Below are positions 47,615 to 55,691 of a stretch of 64,000 nt of DNA, in pieces. The stretch lies in contig NZ_VIVK01000001.1 in assembly GCF_007828865.1 (NCBI RefSeq), positions 4,960,001-5,024,000 on the forward strand. The letters are read 5' to 3'. This DNA comes from Kribbella amoyensis (GTDB lineage Bacteria; Actinomycetota; Actinomycetes; Propionibacteriales; Kribbellaceae). Numbering within the stretch: position 1 is the stretch's first letter; the number at the start of each line of letters is the position of its first letter. The position numbers were made by a program, and so were the translations under genes. The notes under the pieces were generated by a model. The model worked only from the letters and a program-made list of their open reading frames with translations, was not told the origin of the DNA and did no database searches.

Positions 47615-47648
47615 ACAACCCGAGGCGCAACGGGCGACCCGCGGTGGG

Positions 47649-48254
47649 TCAGTCGGTGGTGCCGGGGTCTGTGTGCATGCGGATCTGCTTGATGCGGATC
47701 GACTCGTCTCCGTAGAGGTCCAGTTCGCGGTGGGCGCCGTCGGGGCCCCAGCCTGCTTCGGTCAGGAAGGCGCGCAGGATGTCGTCCGTCGAGTTCACCC
47801 AGAGCGTCAGCCGGGTGAAGCCGTCCGCCCGGATCGTGTCGACCACCGCGTGCAGCAAGCGCGATCCGTGACCTGACCGCGTCGCCGCCGGGTCGATGGC
47901 GAGTTCGGCGATCAGGGCGTCGTGCTTCGGGTTGGCGTCGGGGTCGTCGGAGGGGGTGATGGCCGCGAAGCCGACGAGGTCGCGACCGGCCAGGGCGACC
48001 ATGACGCGGTTGCGGGCTTCGCCGGGGGAGATGAGGGCGGCGCGCCACTGGGCGGCGAACTGGGCCGGGTTGAGGTCGAGGAGGACGTCGTCCGGCAGCA
48101 GGCCCTGGTACGACTGGCGCCAGGCGGCGACCTGGATCTCGCCGATCCGGTTCGCCTCGGCGGGCAGGGCGAGCCGCACGCTGCTCTCCGCGATCGGCGC
48201 CTCGTTCATCGCCGTCAGGCTCTCCGGTTCCGGTACGCCGAACTCGTTGCTCAT
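47649..48254 (-). CDS. GNAT-family N-acetyltransferase
   Basis: 201-residue acetyltransferase with LPAEANRIGEIQVAAWRQSYQG at the start and LAIDPAATRSGHGSRLL as the acetyl-CoA loop (usual R/QxxGxG/A pattern), then TLWVNSTDDILRAFLTEAGW. The start at 48254 has GAGGA ahead. The first 30 residues are an extension before the fold. Substrate unknown; monocistronic between the repeat field and a DUF418 gene. Confidence 0.88.
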   Translation of the reverse strand: MSNEFGVPEPESLTAMNEAPIAESSVRLALPAEANRIGEIQVAAWRQSYQGLLPDDVLLDLNPAQFAAQWRAALISPGEARNRVMVALAGRDLVGFAAITPSDDPDANPKHDALIAELAIDPAATRSGHGSRLLHAVVDTIRADGFTRLTLWVNSTDDILRAFLTEAGWGPDGAHRELDLYGDESIRIKQIRMHTDPGTTD

Positions 48255-48276
48255 GTGCCCATCCTCGCAAAGCACA

Positions 48277-48324
48277 CGGCGGCGGCCTCCGGCAGGACCG
48301 CTGTCCCACCGAAGGCCGCCGCGG
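48277..48324 (-). terminator. Terminator after DUF418 gene
   Basis: CGGCGGCCT pairs with AGGCCGCCG (nine perfect pairs, extendable) just downstream of the DUF418 stop and ahead of the GNAT gene. Confidence 0.65.
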
Positions 48325-48344
48325 AGAAGCACCCGGCGAGGCGA

Positions 48345-49562
48345 TCAGTACACGAGGCGCCGCAGCAGCGTCTCGGCCGGACCGCGGTACTTGCGGGTGC
48401 GCATCAGCTGGGCGCCGATCACCGAGACCACCCAGACGGCGGTCGCGCAGCCGGCCGCGGTGAAGGCGGTGTGGCCGAGCCGCTCGCCCAGGTGCAGCGT
48501 GAACGGTGCCAGCAGGACCAGCCAGCAGACGGACTGGAACAGGTACCCGGTCATCGACCGCTGGCCGAGTGCCGAGATCGCGGTCAGCGGCAGGCCGAGC
48601 TGGTCGGCCGGGCGGCGGGCGGTCAGCTTGGCGACGATCAGGCCGAACAGGGCGACGTACCCCGGGCCGCCGAACTGGCCGCTGATGTGGGACAGGAACT
48701 CCAGCGAACCCACCGCGTTCTCGTCGACGTGCAGCCAGCCGGCGCCGACCAGGCCGAGCGGGAGACCGCCGAGGACGGTGACGCCCAGGCAGACGACGGC
48801 GACGCGGGTCAGCAGGGTGCGGTGTTCGGCCGGGCGCTCCAGGATCTGCTGCCGGGCGGCGTACATGCCCAACCAGACGACGACGACGAAGCCGAGCACG
48901 AACGCGGTGTGCGACGGGTACTCGTGCAGCCGGTCGACCAGGCTCGCGCCGTACGAGGTCGCGGCCAGCGACGGGTTCGGGCTGTTGGACAGCTGGTGGG
49001 CCGGGCCGGACGAGTTCAGCACCGCGAGGACGCCGAGCGCCCCGGCGACGAGGACGTAGACCAGCTGGAATCCCCAGATCCACAGCACGATCTTGTGGAA
49101 CCGGTCGCCCCGGTTGAGCAGGACGAGCGTGCACAGCACTCCGACGATCCCGTACGCGCCGAGGAAGTCGCCGAAGTACAGCAGGGTCGCGTGCACCAGG
49201 CCGAACGCGATCAGCCAGACGTTGCGCTTCAGCAGGACCTTGCGGACCGCGCCGGGGGTGGCGCCCGAGTTCGACTGGCGGCGGGCGAGCTGGATCAGGC
49301 CGTAGCCGAACATCACCGCGAACACCGGGTACGCGCGGGCGTCGACGAGGGTGAGCTTGAGCAGGTTGAAGACGCGGAGCAGACCGGTCGGGGCGCCGTC
49401 GACACCGGGCTGGCCGGCGAAGGCGAAGTTGGCGCTGTTGGCGAGGCCGATCAGCAGCAGCATCGCGCCGCGGATCAGGTCGGGAGCAAGGGCCCGCTCC
49501 TTCCCCGTGACCGGGCCGCGGTGATCGGTCCTGGGCTGGGTGGCGGCTGAGGTGGTGGTCAC
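48345..49562 (-). CDS. DUF418-domain membrane protein
   Basis: 405-residue polytopic protein with about nine to ten membrane segments. The N-terminal ALAPDLIRGAMLLLIGLANS (DxxRG start) and the C-terminal DUF418 block MTGYLFQSVCWLVLL with GPAETLLRRLVY are typical. The fold is related to acyltransferase-3-like membrane proteins (YeiB group). I place the start at GTG 49562 with a weak AAGGGACGG upstream. Function unknown; it is divergent from paaA and may share its control region. Confidence 0.88.
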   Translation of the reverse strand: MTTTSAATQPRTDHRGPVTGKERALAPDLIRGAMLLLIGLANSANFAFAGQPGVDGAPTGLLRVFNLLKLTLVDARAYPVFAVMFGYGLIQLARRQSNSGATPGAVRKVLLKRNVWLIAFGLVHATLLYFGDFLGAYGIVGVLCTLVLLNRGDRFHKIVLWIWGFQLVYVLVAGALGVLAVLNSSGPAHQLSNSPNPSLAATSYGASLVDRLHEYPSHTAFVLGFVVVVWLGMYAARQQILERPAEHRTLLTRVAVVCLGVTVLGGLPLGLVGAGWLHVDENAVGSLEFLSHISGQFGGPGYVALFGLIVAKLTARRPADQLGLPLTAISALGQRSMTGYLFQSVCWLVLLAPFTLHLGERLGHTAFTAAGCATAVWVVSVIGAQLMRTRKYRGPAETLLRRLVY

Positions 49563-49691
49563 GGGAGACCGTCCCTTCGGGAAACTGTGTATGCCTTGAG
49601 CTGTTACCTGGAATCCTGTCGCCGCCGGATCGGCGGACCCAGCGGCCTGCGCCCACTCCCGAGGTGGTGCTACCACCACCTTGTCCGTTCT

Positions 49692-49730
49692 TGTGACACT
49701 TGTTGTCGATTTTGCAGACGAAGTGTCACA
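49692..49730. promoter_or_regulatory. Palindromic operator and promoter of the paa operon
   Basis: TGTGACACTT (49692-49701) and AAGTGTCACA (49721-49730) form a perfect 10-base inverted repeat; the right arm ends seven bases before TATGCT (49738-49743), a -10 box that is itself seven bases before the paaA ATG. The mRNA would be leaderless and the arms straddle the -35 zone, so a bound regulator (TetR-type PaaR is the usual one) would block it. Confidence 0.75.
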
Positions 49731-49750
49731 CCTGGGCTATGCTGACCGGC

Positions 49751-50686
49751 ATGGACAGCTTCCAGGCGACCATCGACGCCGACGGCCGGATCGAGCCGCG
49801 CGACGCGATGCCGGAGGGGTACCGCAAGACCCTGATCCGGCAGATCGCGCAGCACGCGCACTCCGAGATCATCGGCATGCAGCCGGAGGGCAACTGGATC
49901 AGCCGGGCCCCGTCGCTGCGCCGCAAGGCGATCCTGATGGCCAAGGTCCAGGACGAGGCCGGGCACGGGCTCTACCTGTACGCCGCGGCCGAGACGCTGG
50001 GCGTGGACCGGGCCGAGCTGCTCGACCTGTTGCACAGCGGGAAGCAGAAGTACTCCAGCATCTTCAACTACCCGACGCTGACCTGGGCCGACATCGGCGC
50101 GATCGGCTGGCTCGTCGACGGCGCCGCGATCGTGAACCAGGTACCGCTGTGCCGCTGCTCGTACGGGCCGTACGCGCGGGCGATGGTGCGGGTCTGCAAG
50201 GAGGAGTCGTTCCACCAGCGGCAGGGGTTCGAGATCCTGCACACCTTGTGCAACGGCACCGCCGCGCAGAAGGCGATGGCGCAGGACGCACTGGACCGAT
50301 GGTGGTGGCCGAGCCTGATGATGTTCGGTCCGCCGGACGCCAGCTCGACGCACTCCGAGCAGTCGATGGCGTGGGGGATCAAGCGGCACAGCAACGACGA
50401 GTTGCGGCAGCGGTTCGTCGACATGACCGTGCCGCAGGCCGACGTGCTCGGCCTGCGCGTCCCGGACGACGGGTTGAGCTACGACGAGGCGACCGGGCAC
50501 TACAGCTTCACCGAGCCCGACTACGAGGAGCTGTACCAGGTAGTGAAGGGCAACGGCCCCTGTAACAAGCAGCGGCTCGCCCATCGGGTGAAGGCGCACG
50601 AGGACGGCGCCTGGGTGCGTGAGGCCGCGGCGGCGTACGCCGAGAAGCAGGCGGCGCGCAAGGCCGCGGGGGAGAGTGCCGCATGA
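49751..50686 (+). CDS. paaA: Phenylacetyl-CoA epoxidase catalytic subunit PaaA
   Basis: 311-residue di-iron oxygenase subunit that epoxidises the ring of phenylacetyl-CoA. The helical core contains KVQDEAGHGLYLYAAAETLG and CKEESFHQRQGFEIL, which supply the Glu/His iron ligands of the EXXH type, and WWWPSLMMFGPPD. I choose ATG 49751 because it follows a -10 box by seven bases and matches the family N-terminus. It forms the PaaABCE complex with the following genes. Coupled to paaB by ATGA. Confidence 0.96.
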   Translation: MDSFQATIDADGRIEPRDAMPEGYRKTLIRQIAQHAHSEIIGMQPEGNWISRAPSLRRKAILMAKVQDEAGHGLYLYAAAETLGVDRAELLDLLHSGKQKYSSIFNYPTLTWADIGAIGWLVDGAAIVNQVPLCRCSYGPYARAMVRVCKEESFHQRQGFEILHTLCNGTAAQKAMAQDALDRWWWPSLMMFGPPDASSTHSEQSMAWGIKRHSNDELRQRFVDMTVPQADVLGLRVPDDGLSYDEATGHYSFTEPDYEELYQVVKGNGPCNKQRLAHRVKAHEDGAWVREAAAAYAEKQAARKAAGESAA

Positions 50687-50961
50687 CCGAACCGCTGTGG
50701 GAGGTCTTCGTCCGGTCCCGTCGCGGCCTGTCGCACACGCACGTCGGCAGCCTGCACGCGCCGGACGCGACGATGGCGCTGCGCAACGCCCGCGACGTCT
50801 ACACCCGGCGTCAGGAGGGTGTGTCGATCTGGGTGGTCCGGGCCGCCGACCTCACCGCGTCCAGCCCGGACGAGAAGGACGAGTTCTTCGACCCGGCCGG
50901 CGACAAGGTGTACCGGCACCCGACCTTCTACCAGGTCCCGGAAGGCGTCGATCACCTGTGA
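50683..50961 (+). CDS. paaB: Phenylacetyl-CoA epoxidase subunit PaaB
   Basis: 92-residue structural subunit that bridges the catalytic heterodimers. Typical sequence WEVFVRSRRGLSHTHVGSLHA, then ALRNARDVYTRRQEGVSIWVV. Overlaps both neighbours by four bases. Confidence 0.95.
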   Translation: MTEPLWEVFVRSRRGLSHTHVGSLHAPDATMALRNARDVYTRRQEGVSIWVVRAADLTASSPDEKDEFFDPAGDKVYRHPTFYQVPEGVDHL

Positions 50962-51701
50962 ACGACCTGTTCGGCTACGCGCTCCGGCTCGGTGACGACG
51001 CGCTGATCGCGGCGCAGCGCACCGGTGAGTGGATCGCGGCCGCCCCGCAGCTCGAGGAGGACGTTGCCCTCGGCAACATCGCGCTCGACCAGCTCGGCCA
51101 GGCCCGCGCACTGCTCCAGTACGCCGGGGAGGTCGAGGGCGCCGGCCGGACCGAGGACGACCTCGCGTACTTCCGCGACGAGCGCGACTTCCGCAACGCG
51201 CAACTGGTCGAGCTCCCGAACGGCGACTTCGCACACACCATCGCCAAGCTGCTGTACTTCGCGACGTACCAGCACCTGCTCTACGAGGAGCTCCGGTCGT
51301 CCACGGACGAGACGCTTGCCGGTGTCGCGGGCAAGGCGGTCAAGGAGGTCGCGTACCACGTCGACCACGCGACCCAGTGGGTACTGCGCCTCGGCGACGG
51401 CACCGAGGAGAGCCACCGGCGCATGCAGGACGGCCTGGACGCGTCGTGGCCGTACACGGCCGAGCTGTTCGCCACCGACTACCTCGTACTGCGCCTGCCG
51501 GGTGTCGCCGTCGATCCGTCGACGCTGGAGGACGCGTGGCTGCGTCGGGTCATGCAGGTGATCGATGAGTCCACCTGCATCCGTCCCGAGTCGGCGTACC
51601 AGCACTCCGGTGGTCGCGACGGGCGGCACACCGAGCACCTCGGCTACCTGCTCGCCGAGCTCCAGCACGTGGCCCGCTCACACCCGGGGGCAACATGGTG
51701 A
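50958..51701 (+). CDS. paaC: Phenylacetyl-CoA epoxidase subunit PaaC
   Basis: 247-residue non-catalytic partner of PaaA with the same helical fold (EEDVALGNIALDQLGQARALL, YEELRSSTDETLAGVAGKAVKEVAYH). GTG start at 50958 overlaps the paaB stop; reading upstream into paaB is ruled out. It scaffolds the di-iron subunit. Confidence 0.95.
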   Translation: MNDLFGYALRLGDDALIAAQRTGEWIAAAPQLEEDVALGNIALDQLGQARALLQYAGEVEGAGRTEDDLAYFRDERDFRNAQLVELPNGDFAHTIAKLLYFATYQHLLYEELRSSTDETLAGVAGKAVKEVAYHVDHATQWVLRLGDGTEESHRRMQDGLDASWPYTAELFATDYLVLRLPGVAVDPSTLEDAWLRRVMQVIDESTCIRPESAYQHSGGRDGRHTEHLGYLLAELQHVARSHPGATW

Positions 51702-52174
51702 CCGACACGGACATCCGGGACGCGGTCGGTGAGATCGCGGACCCCGAGGTGCCGGTGCTGACGATCGCGGACCTCGGCGTTCTCCGCGGGGTCCGGCACG
51801 AGGGCGACGACGTGGTCGTGACGATCACCCCGACGTACTCGGGCTGCCCGGCGATGGACGTGATCCGGCACGAGGTCGAGCTGACCCTGAACCACCTCGG
51901 CGTCGACGGCCGGGTCGAGACGGTGTTGTCGCCGGCCTGGACGACGGACTGGATGAGCGACGAGGGCAAGGCGAAGCTGGTCGAGTACGGCATCGCCCCG
52001 CCGACCGGCACGCGCGCCGTCGACGGGCCGATCCCGCTCACCCTGTCGGTCCGCTGCCCACTGTGCGGTTCGCCGGACACGGCCGAGCTGAGCCGGTTCG
52101 GATCCACGTCCTGCAAGTCGCTGTGGCGGTGCAACTCCTGCCGCGAACCCTTCGACCACTTCAAGAACCTCTGA
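51695..52174 (+). CDS. paaD: Phenylacetate degradation protein PaaD
   Basis: 159 residues: an MIP18/DUF59 domain (EIADPEVPVLTIADLGVLRGV and TYSGCPAMDVI) and a C-terminal Cys-rich segment with CPLCGSPDT and CNSCREPF, a probable zinc or Fe-S site. PaaD is thought to help assemble the iron cofactors of the epoxidase. ATG 51695 overlaps paaC; GTG 51698 is also possible. Confidence 0.94.
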   Translation: MVTDTDIRDAVGEIADPEVPVLTIADLGVLRGVRHEGDDVVVTITPTYSGCPAMDVIRHEVELTLNHLGVDGRVETVLSPAWTTDWMSDEGKAKLVEYGIAPPTGTRAVDGPIPLTLSVRCPLCGSPDTAELSRFGSTSCKSLWRCNSCREPFDHFKNL

Positions 52175-52192
52175 CCCCCCCGAGGCGAGCCG

Positions 52193-53284
52193 ATGACGTC
52201 CACCACGACGCTGCCCCGCCGGAGGGCGACGTTCCACCCGTTGAAGGTCCAGGCGATCGAGGCGATCACCGACGACTCGGTCGCGATCACCTTCGACGTC
52301 CCGGCCGACCTGGCCGCGGAGTACGACTTCACCGCCGGCCAGCACCTCACCGTGCGACGCGCGGGCGAGGACGTCCGGCGCAGCTACTCGATCTGCGCGC
52401 CGGCCGGGTCGGGCGTGCTGCGGATCGGGGTCAAGCGGATCCCCGGCGGCGACTTCTCCTCGTACGCCGCGACCGAGCTGAAGGTCGGCGACACGCTCGA
52501 GGTGATGACGCCGCTCGGCCGGTTCGGGACGCCGCTGGATCCGGGCCACGTGAAGCACTACGCGTTCGTCGCCGCGGGCAGCGGGATCACGCCGGTGCTC
52601 TCCCTGGTGGCGACGATCCTGCAGGTCGAACCACTCAGCCGGGTGACCTTGTTGTACGGCAACCGGACCGCGGGATCGGTGATGTTCGCCGACGAGCTCG
52701 CCGACCTGAAGGACCGGTACGCCGAGCGGCTGCACCTGGTCCACGTGCTGTCCCGGGAGTCCACCGAGGTCGAGCTGTTCAGCGGGCGGATCGACAGTGA
52801 CCGGTTGCGCCGGATGATCGACACGATCCTGCCGGCCGACACGGTCGACGCGTGGTTCCTCTGCGGGCCGTACGCGATGGTCGTCGGCGCTCAGGACCTG
52901 CTGCTGTCCGAGGGCGTCCCGCGCGAGAACGTCCATGCCGAGCTCTTCCACATTGGCGACGAGGCGCCGGTGGCCCGGGTCGAGGAGAGCGTGGCCGACG
53001 AGGACGCGGCCGAGGTGACCGTGATCCTGGACGGCCGGCGGTCGACGTTCCCGCTCGGCGAGCACGCGAAGGCGGTGCTCGACGCGACGCTCGCCGTCCG
53101 GACCGACGCGCCGTTCGCGTGCAAGGGCGGTGTCTGCGGGACCTGCCGCGCCAAGGTGACCGAGGGCACGGTCCGGATGGACACCAACTGGGCGCTCGAG
53201 CAGGACGAGATCCGGGCCGGGTACGTGCTCACCTGTCAGTCCCACCCGACCAGCCCGAAGGTCACGCTCGACTTCGACGCCTGA
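52193..53284 (+). CDS. paaE: Phenylacetyl-CoA epoxidase reductase PaaE
   Basis: 363-residue reductase that passes electrons from NADPH to PaaA. Order: FAD-binding domain (RRSYSICAP near 60), NAD-binding domain (AAGSGITPVLSL, WFLCGPYAMV) and a C-terminal plant-type 2Fe-2S domain with CKGGVCGTCRAKV and the last Cys in LTCQSHP. All four cluster cysteines are present. It ends the five-gene operon; no paaK, paaG, paaZ or other lower-pathway genes follow, so they must lie elsewhere. Confidence 0.96.
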   Translation: MTSTTTLPRRRATFHPLKVQAIEAITDDSVAITFDVPADLAAEYDFTAGQHLTVRRAGEDVRRSYSICAPAGSGVLRIGVKRIPGGDFSSYAATELKVGDTLEVMTPLGRFGTPLDPGHVKHYAFVAAGSGITPVLSLVATILQVEPLSRVTLLYGNRTAGSVMFADELADLKDRYAERLHLVHVLSRESTEVELFSGRIDSDRLRRMIDTILPADTVDAWFLCGPYAMVVGAQDLLLSEGVPRENVHAELFHIGDEAPVARVEESVADEDAAEVTVILDGRRSTFPLGEHAKAVLDATLAVRTDAPFACKGGVCGTCRAKVTEGTVRMDTNWALEQDEIRAGYVLTCQSHPTSPKVTLDFDA

Positions 53285-53378
53285 CGGTTCCGGCCACCGG
53301 CACCATGGTGTGTCGGGCCGAAACTGTCGGCGGCCGCTGCGATACTCAACCCTCCACAAAACAAGGGGGTTGCGGCAG

Positions 53379-54185
53379 ATGATGGGGCGCTCGCACGCGC
53401 TGTCCGGGTGGTGCGCCGGGCTGGCGGTGGCTCCGCTGATCGGTCTCACCAGCGTCGCCGAGGTGGTGCCGTTCGCGGCCGCGACCGCGGGGTACGCGTT
53501 GGTGCCCGATCTCGACCACCCGGGGGCGAAGGCGTCCTCGTTGCTCGGCCCGATCACGCGGATCGTCTCCGGCGCGGTGCGGACGTTCTCGGGTCTGCTC
53601 TACCGGATCACCAAGGGCCCGCGCGACGAGGACAGCACCGGCAAACACCGGCACGCGACCCACACGCTCGCGGCCGCGGTCGGTCTCGGGTTCCTCGCGG
53701 CCGGCGCCGGATCGAGTGGACGGTGGGCCGTCCTGGCCGTGGCGCTCGCGGGTCTGCTGCTCGCGGCCGATGTGCTCGGCGACTGGATCATCACGATCGT
53801 GATCGGCGCCGCGGTCTGGTCGGTCGCGGGCGCCGCGATCCCCGGCACCACGGCAGCCGACGCGGTCCAGGCCGGGCTGGCCGAGATCGGCAGCTGGATC
53901 GGGGTCGCGGTCGCGGTCGGGATTTTCGTGCACTGTCTCGGCGACAGCCTCACCCGGGCCGGCTGCCCGTGGTTGTGGCCGCTGCCGATCCGCGGCGAGA
54001 CCTGGTACGAGATCCGGCTGCCGAAGCTGCTCAGGTTCCGGACCGGTGGCTGGGTGGAGAAGGCGGTGATCGCGCCGCTGCTGGTGATCGGTGGCGTCCT
54101 CTTGTTGCCCGGTGCCCTGTCCGTGGTTCAGGGCCTGCTGGCCGCGATCGTGTCGACCACCTCGGTCTGGGTGGCCGGGGGATGA
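53379..54185 (+). CDS. YdjM-type metal-dependent hydrolase-like membrane protein
   Basis: 268 residues, five to six membrane segments. The DUF457/YdjM pattern is visible: MMGRSHALSGWCAGLA, then LVPDLDHPGAKASS and KHRHATHTLAAAVGLG, which carry the His/Asp residues of the family, and FVHCLGDSLTRAGCPW. E. coli YdjM is linked to the SOS response; otherwise the function is unknown. ATG 53379 is chosen with AAGGGGG ahead; the second ATG at 53382 is possible. Its stop overlaps the LRR gene. Confidence 0.87.
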   Translation: MMGRSHALSGWCAGLAVAPLIGLTSVAEVVPFAAATAGYALVPDLDHPGAKASSLLGPITRIVSGAVRTFSGLLYRITKGPRDEDSTGKHRHATHTLAAAVGLGFLAAGAGSSGRWAVLAVALAGLLLAADVLGDWIITIVIGAAVWSVAGAAIPGTTAADAVQAGLAEIGSWIGVAVAVGIFVHCLGDSLTRAGCPWLWPLPIRGETWYEIRLPKLLRFRTGGWVEKAVIAPLLVIGGVLLLPGALSVVQGLLAAIVSTTSVWVAGG

Positions 54186-54916
54186 CGCCAGGGCGCACCG
54201 TCAACCTGGGTGAGTCCGGGATCGACGACCTCGATCCGGCGATTCGCGAGCACGTCGGTCTGCGCGAGCTGTACCTGCACGGCAATCGGCTGACCACCTT
54301 GCCGGACTGGCTGGGTGACTTCGCCGAGCTGCGCATCCTGGATCTGAGCCACCAGCCGTTGCTGGTTCTCCCGGAGACTCTCGGGCGTCTCGGCCGGCTC
54401 GAGTTCCTCTATGTCAGCGAGCTGGAGATCTCGGTACTGCCGGAGTCCCTCGGCGACCTCGGCTCCCTGCAGTACCTGGGCGCGACCGGCAACGCCCTGA
54501 CCGAGGTTCCGGCGTCGCTCGGCCGGCTGACCGAGCTCGCCGAGCTCCGGCTGTACGGGAATCGCCTGACCACCTTGCCCGAGACGTACGGCGGGCTGAC
54601 GGCGTTGCGCGAGCTGCACCTGGATCGCAATCAGCTCGCGCATCTGCCGGGGACGTTCGACGAGCTGACCGAGCTCCGCGTGCTCAGCCTCCGGGCGAAC
54701 GCGCTGACCGAGTTGCCGGTCCAGCTCGCCCGGCTCCCGCGCCTACGGCACCTCGATCTGCGGGCGAACAGGATCACCTGGCTGCCCGACCTCGGGCCGG
54801 AAGCGTTCCCGGCCTTGGAGAAGCTCGACCTGCGCTGGCTCGACCTCCCCGTGGTCCCCGAGTGGGTGCACCAGCTCGAGCGACGCGGCTGCCTGGTCTA
54901 CCGCACCGCGGCCTGA
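54182..54916 (+). CDS. Leucine-rich repeat protein
   Basis: 244-residue protein made of about nine 23-residue leucine-rich repeats of the LxxLxLxxNxLxxLPxxL type (for example LRELYLHGNRLTTLPDWLG and LAELRLYGNRLTTLPETYG), starting around residue 28. It has no signal peptide or other domain, so it is cytoplasmic and should bind other proteins. The ATG overlaps the membrane-protein stop (ATGA), so it is translated with that gene; a functional link is likely but unknown. The first residues (TVNLGESGIDDLD) cap the repeat. Confidence 0.9.
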   Translation: MTPGRTVNLGESGIDDLDPAIREHVGLRELYLHGNRLTTLPDWLGDFAELRILDLSHQPLLVLPETLGRLGRLEFLYVSELEISVLPESLGDLGSLQYLGATGNALTEVPASLGRLTELAELRLYGNRLTTLPETYGGLTALRELHLDRNQLAHLPGTFDELTELRVLSLRANALTELPVQLARLPRLRHLDLRANRITWLPDLGPEAFPALEKLDLRWLDLPVVPEWVHQLERRGCLVYRTAA

Positions 54917-54936
54917 CGCCTGGCCGCCTTTGTAGG

Positions 54937-55461
54937 TCAGCCCAGGTCCCGCGGCCGGGTGTAGTCCTGCGGCCGGCCGGTCAGGTACGACGGGACGCCG
55001 CGGGCCTCCAGGGCGGCGGCGAAGCGGCGCTGGTTCCGGGCGCCGGGCCAGACCTCCCAGACCAACAGGGCGAGTCCCAGGACCGCGCCGACGAGGACGA
55101 GCCAGTAGCTCTTCACGATGAAGGCGAGCGGGATCGATACCAGGAACACGGCCTCGCAGATCGCGAACCGGACGAACGTCGATGCGGTGAACCGCTGCCA
55201 CGAGGCCGCCTCGACCTGGGCGGGCGTCCCACCGTGCTGCATCGGCGCGGTCCGGAACCCGGCCAGCTCACAGACCGAGTACGCCGCGACCGCGGCCGCC
55301 AGCAGGATCAGCGCGACCGTGGTGGGGAACTCGCCGAGACCGTCGTCGGGGGCGAGGACGAAGTACATGACGACTGTGATCATCGGGACGGCCGCGATCA
55401 TCGAGGCCGTCACCATGGTCAGCGAGGCGGCCGCCGGGGGCCGCGGGGAGTTCAGGGGCAT
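54937..55461 (-). CDS. Membrane protein, four predicted segments
   Basis: 174 residues. Segments are at about 14-33, 43-65, 95-115 and 117-135, then a charged C-terminus (NQRRFAAALEARGVPSYLTG). I see no family motif. ATG 55461 is chosen; GTG 55467 would add two residues and the frame stays open further upstream, but those residues are unlike a protein start. Convergent with the LRR gene, 20 bases apart. Confidence 0.72.
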   Translation of the reverse strand: MPLNSPRPPAAASLTMVTASMIAAVPMITVVMYFVLAPDDGLGEFPTTVALILLAAAVAAYSVCELAGFRTAPMQHGGTPAQVEAASWQRFTASTFVRFAICEAVFLVSIPLAFIVKSYWLVLVGAVLGLALLVWEVWPGARNQRRFAAALEARGVPSYLTGRPQDYTRPRDLG

Positions 55462-55601
55462 CGACACAGGGTGAAACGGTAGCGGATGAAGGGGTTTCGT
55501 CGTCACAGAGTGATCAATTGGTCGCGCACAGTGCTTGCAGGAACTTTTTCGGATTTTTTTGGATGAAGCTGTAACGACTGCTGGGCCCGGCCCGATAGGA
55601 C

Positions 55602-55655
55602 GAGTGAGCCTGGTGGCTGCCCGGACCCCCGAGCGGACAGCCACCAGGCCTACTC
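55602..55655. promoter_or_regulatory. Strong hairpin between divergent genes, upstream of dapA
   Basis: GCCTGGTGGCTG (55608-55619) pairs exactly with CAGCCACCAGGC (55638-55649), extended by weaker outer pairs. It sits between two divergent genes, so it is not a normal end-of-gene terminator. The flanking 55462-55601 stretch is AT-richer with a run of T (near 55553) and carries no gene. Confidence 0.65.
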
Positions 55656-55678
55656 ATTTCCCGAGGCTGCTGGAGCGG

Positions 55679-55691
55679 TAATCTGACCCCC
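55679..55691 (+). promoter_or_regulatory. -10 box for a leaderless mRNA (dapA)
   Basis: TAATCT (55679-55684) ends seven bases before the dapA ATG and no Shine-Dalgarno sequence is present. The large hairpin lies upstream of this box. Confidence 0.55.

Noticed and set aside
46536..47648. Possible CRISPR array
   Set aside because: Repeats are few, of several types, long and unevenly spaced; there are no cas genes.
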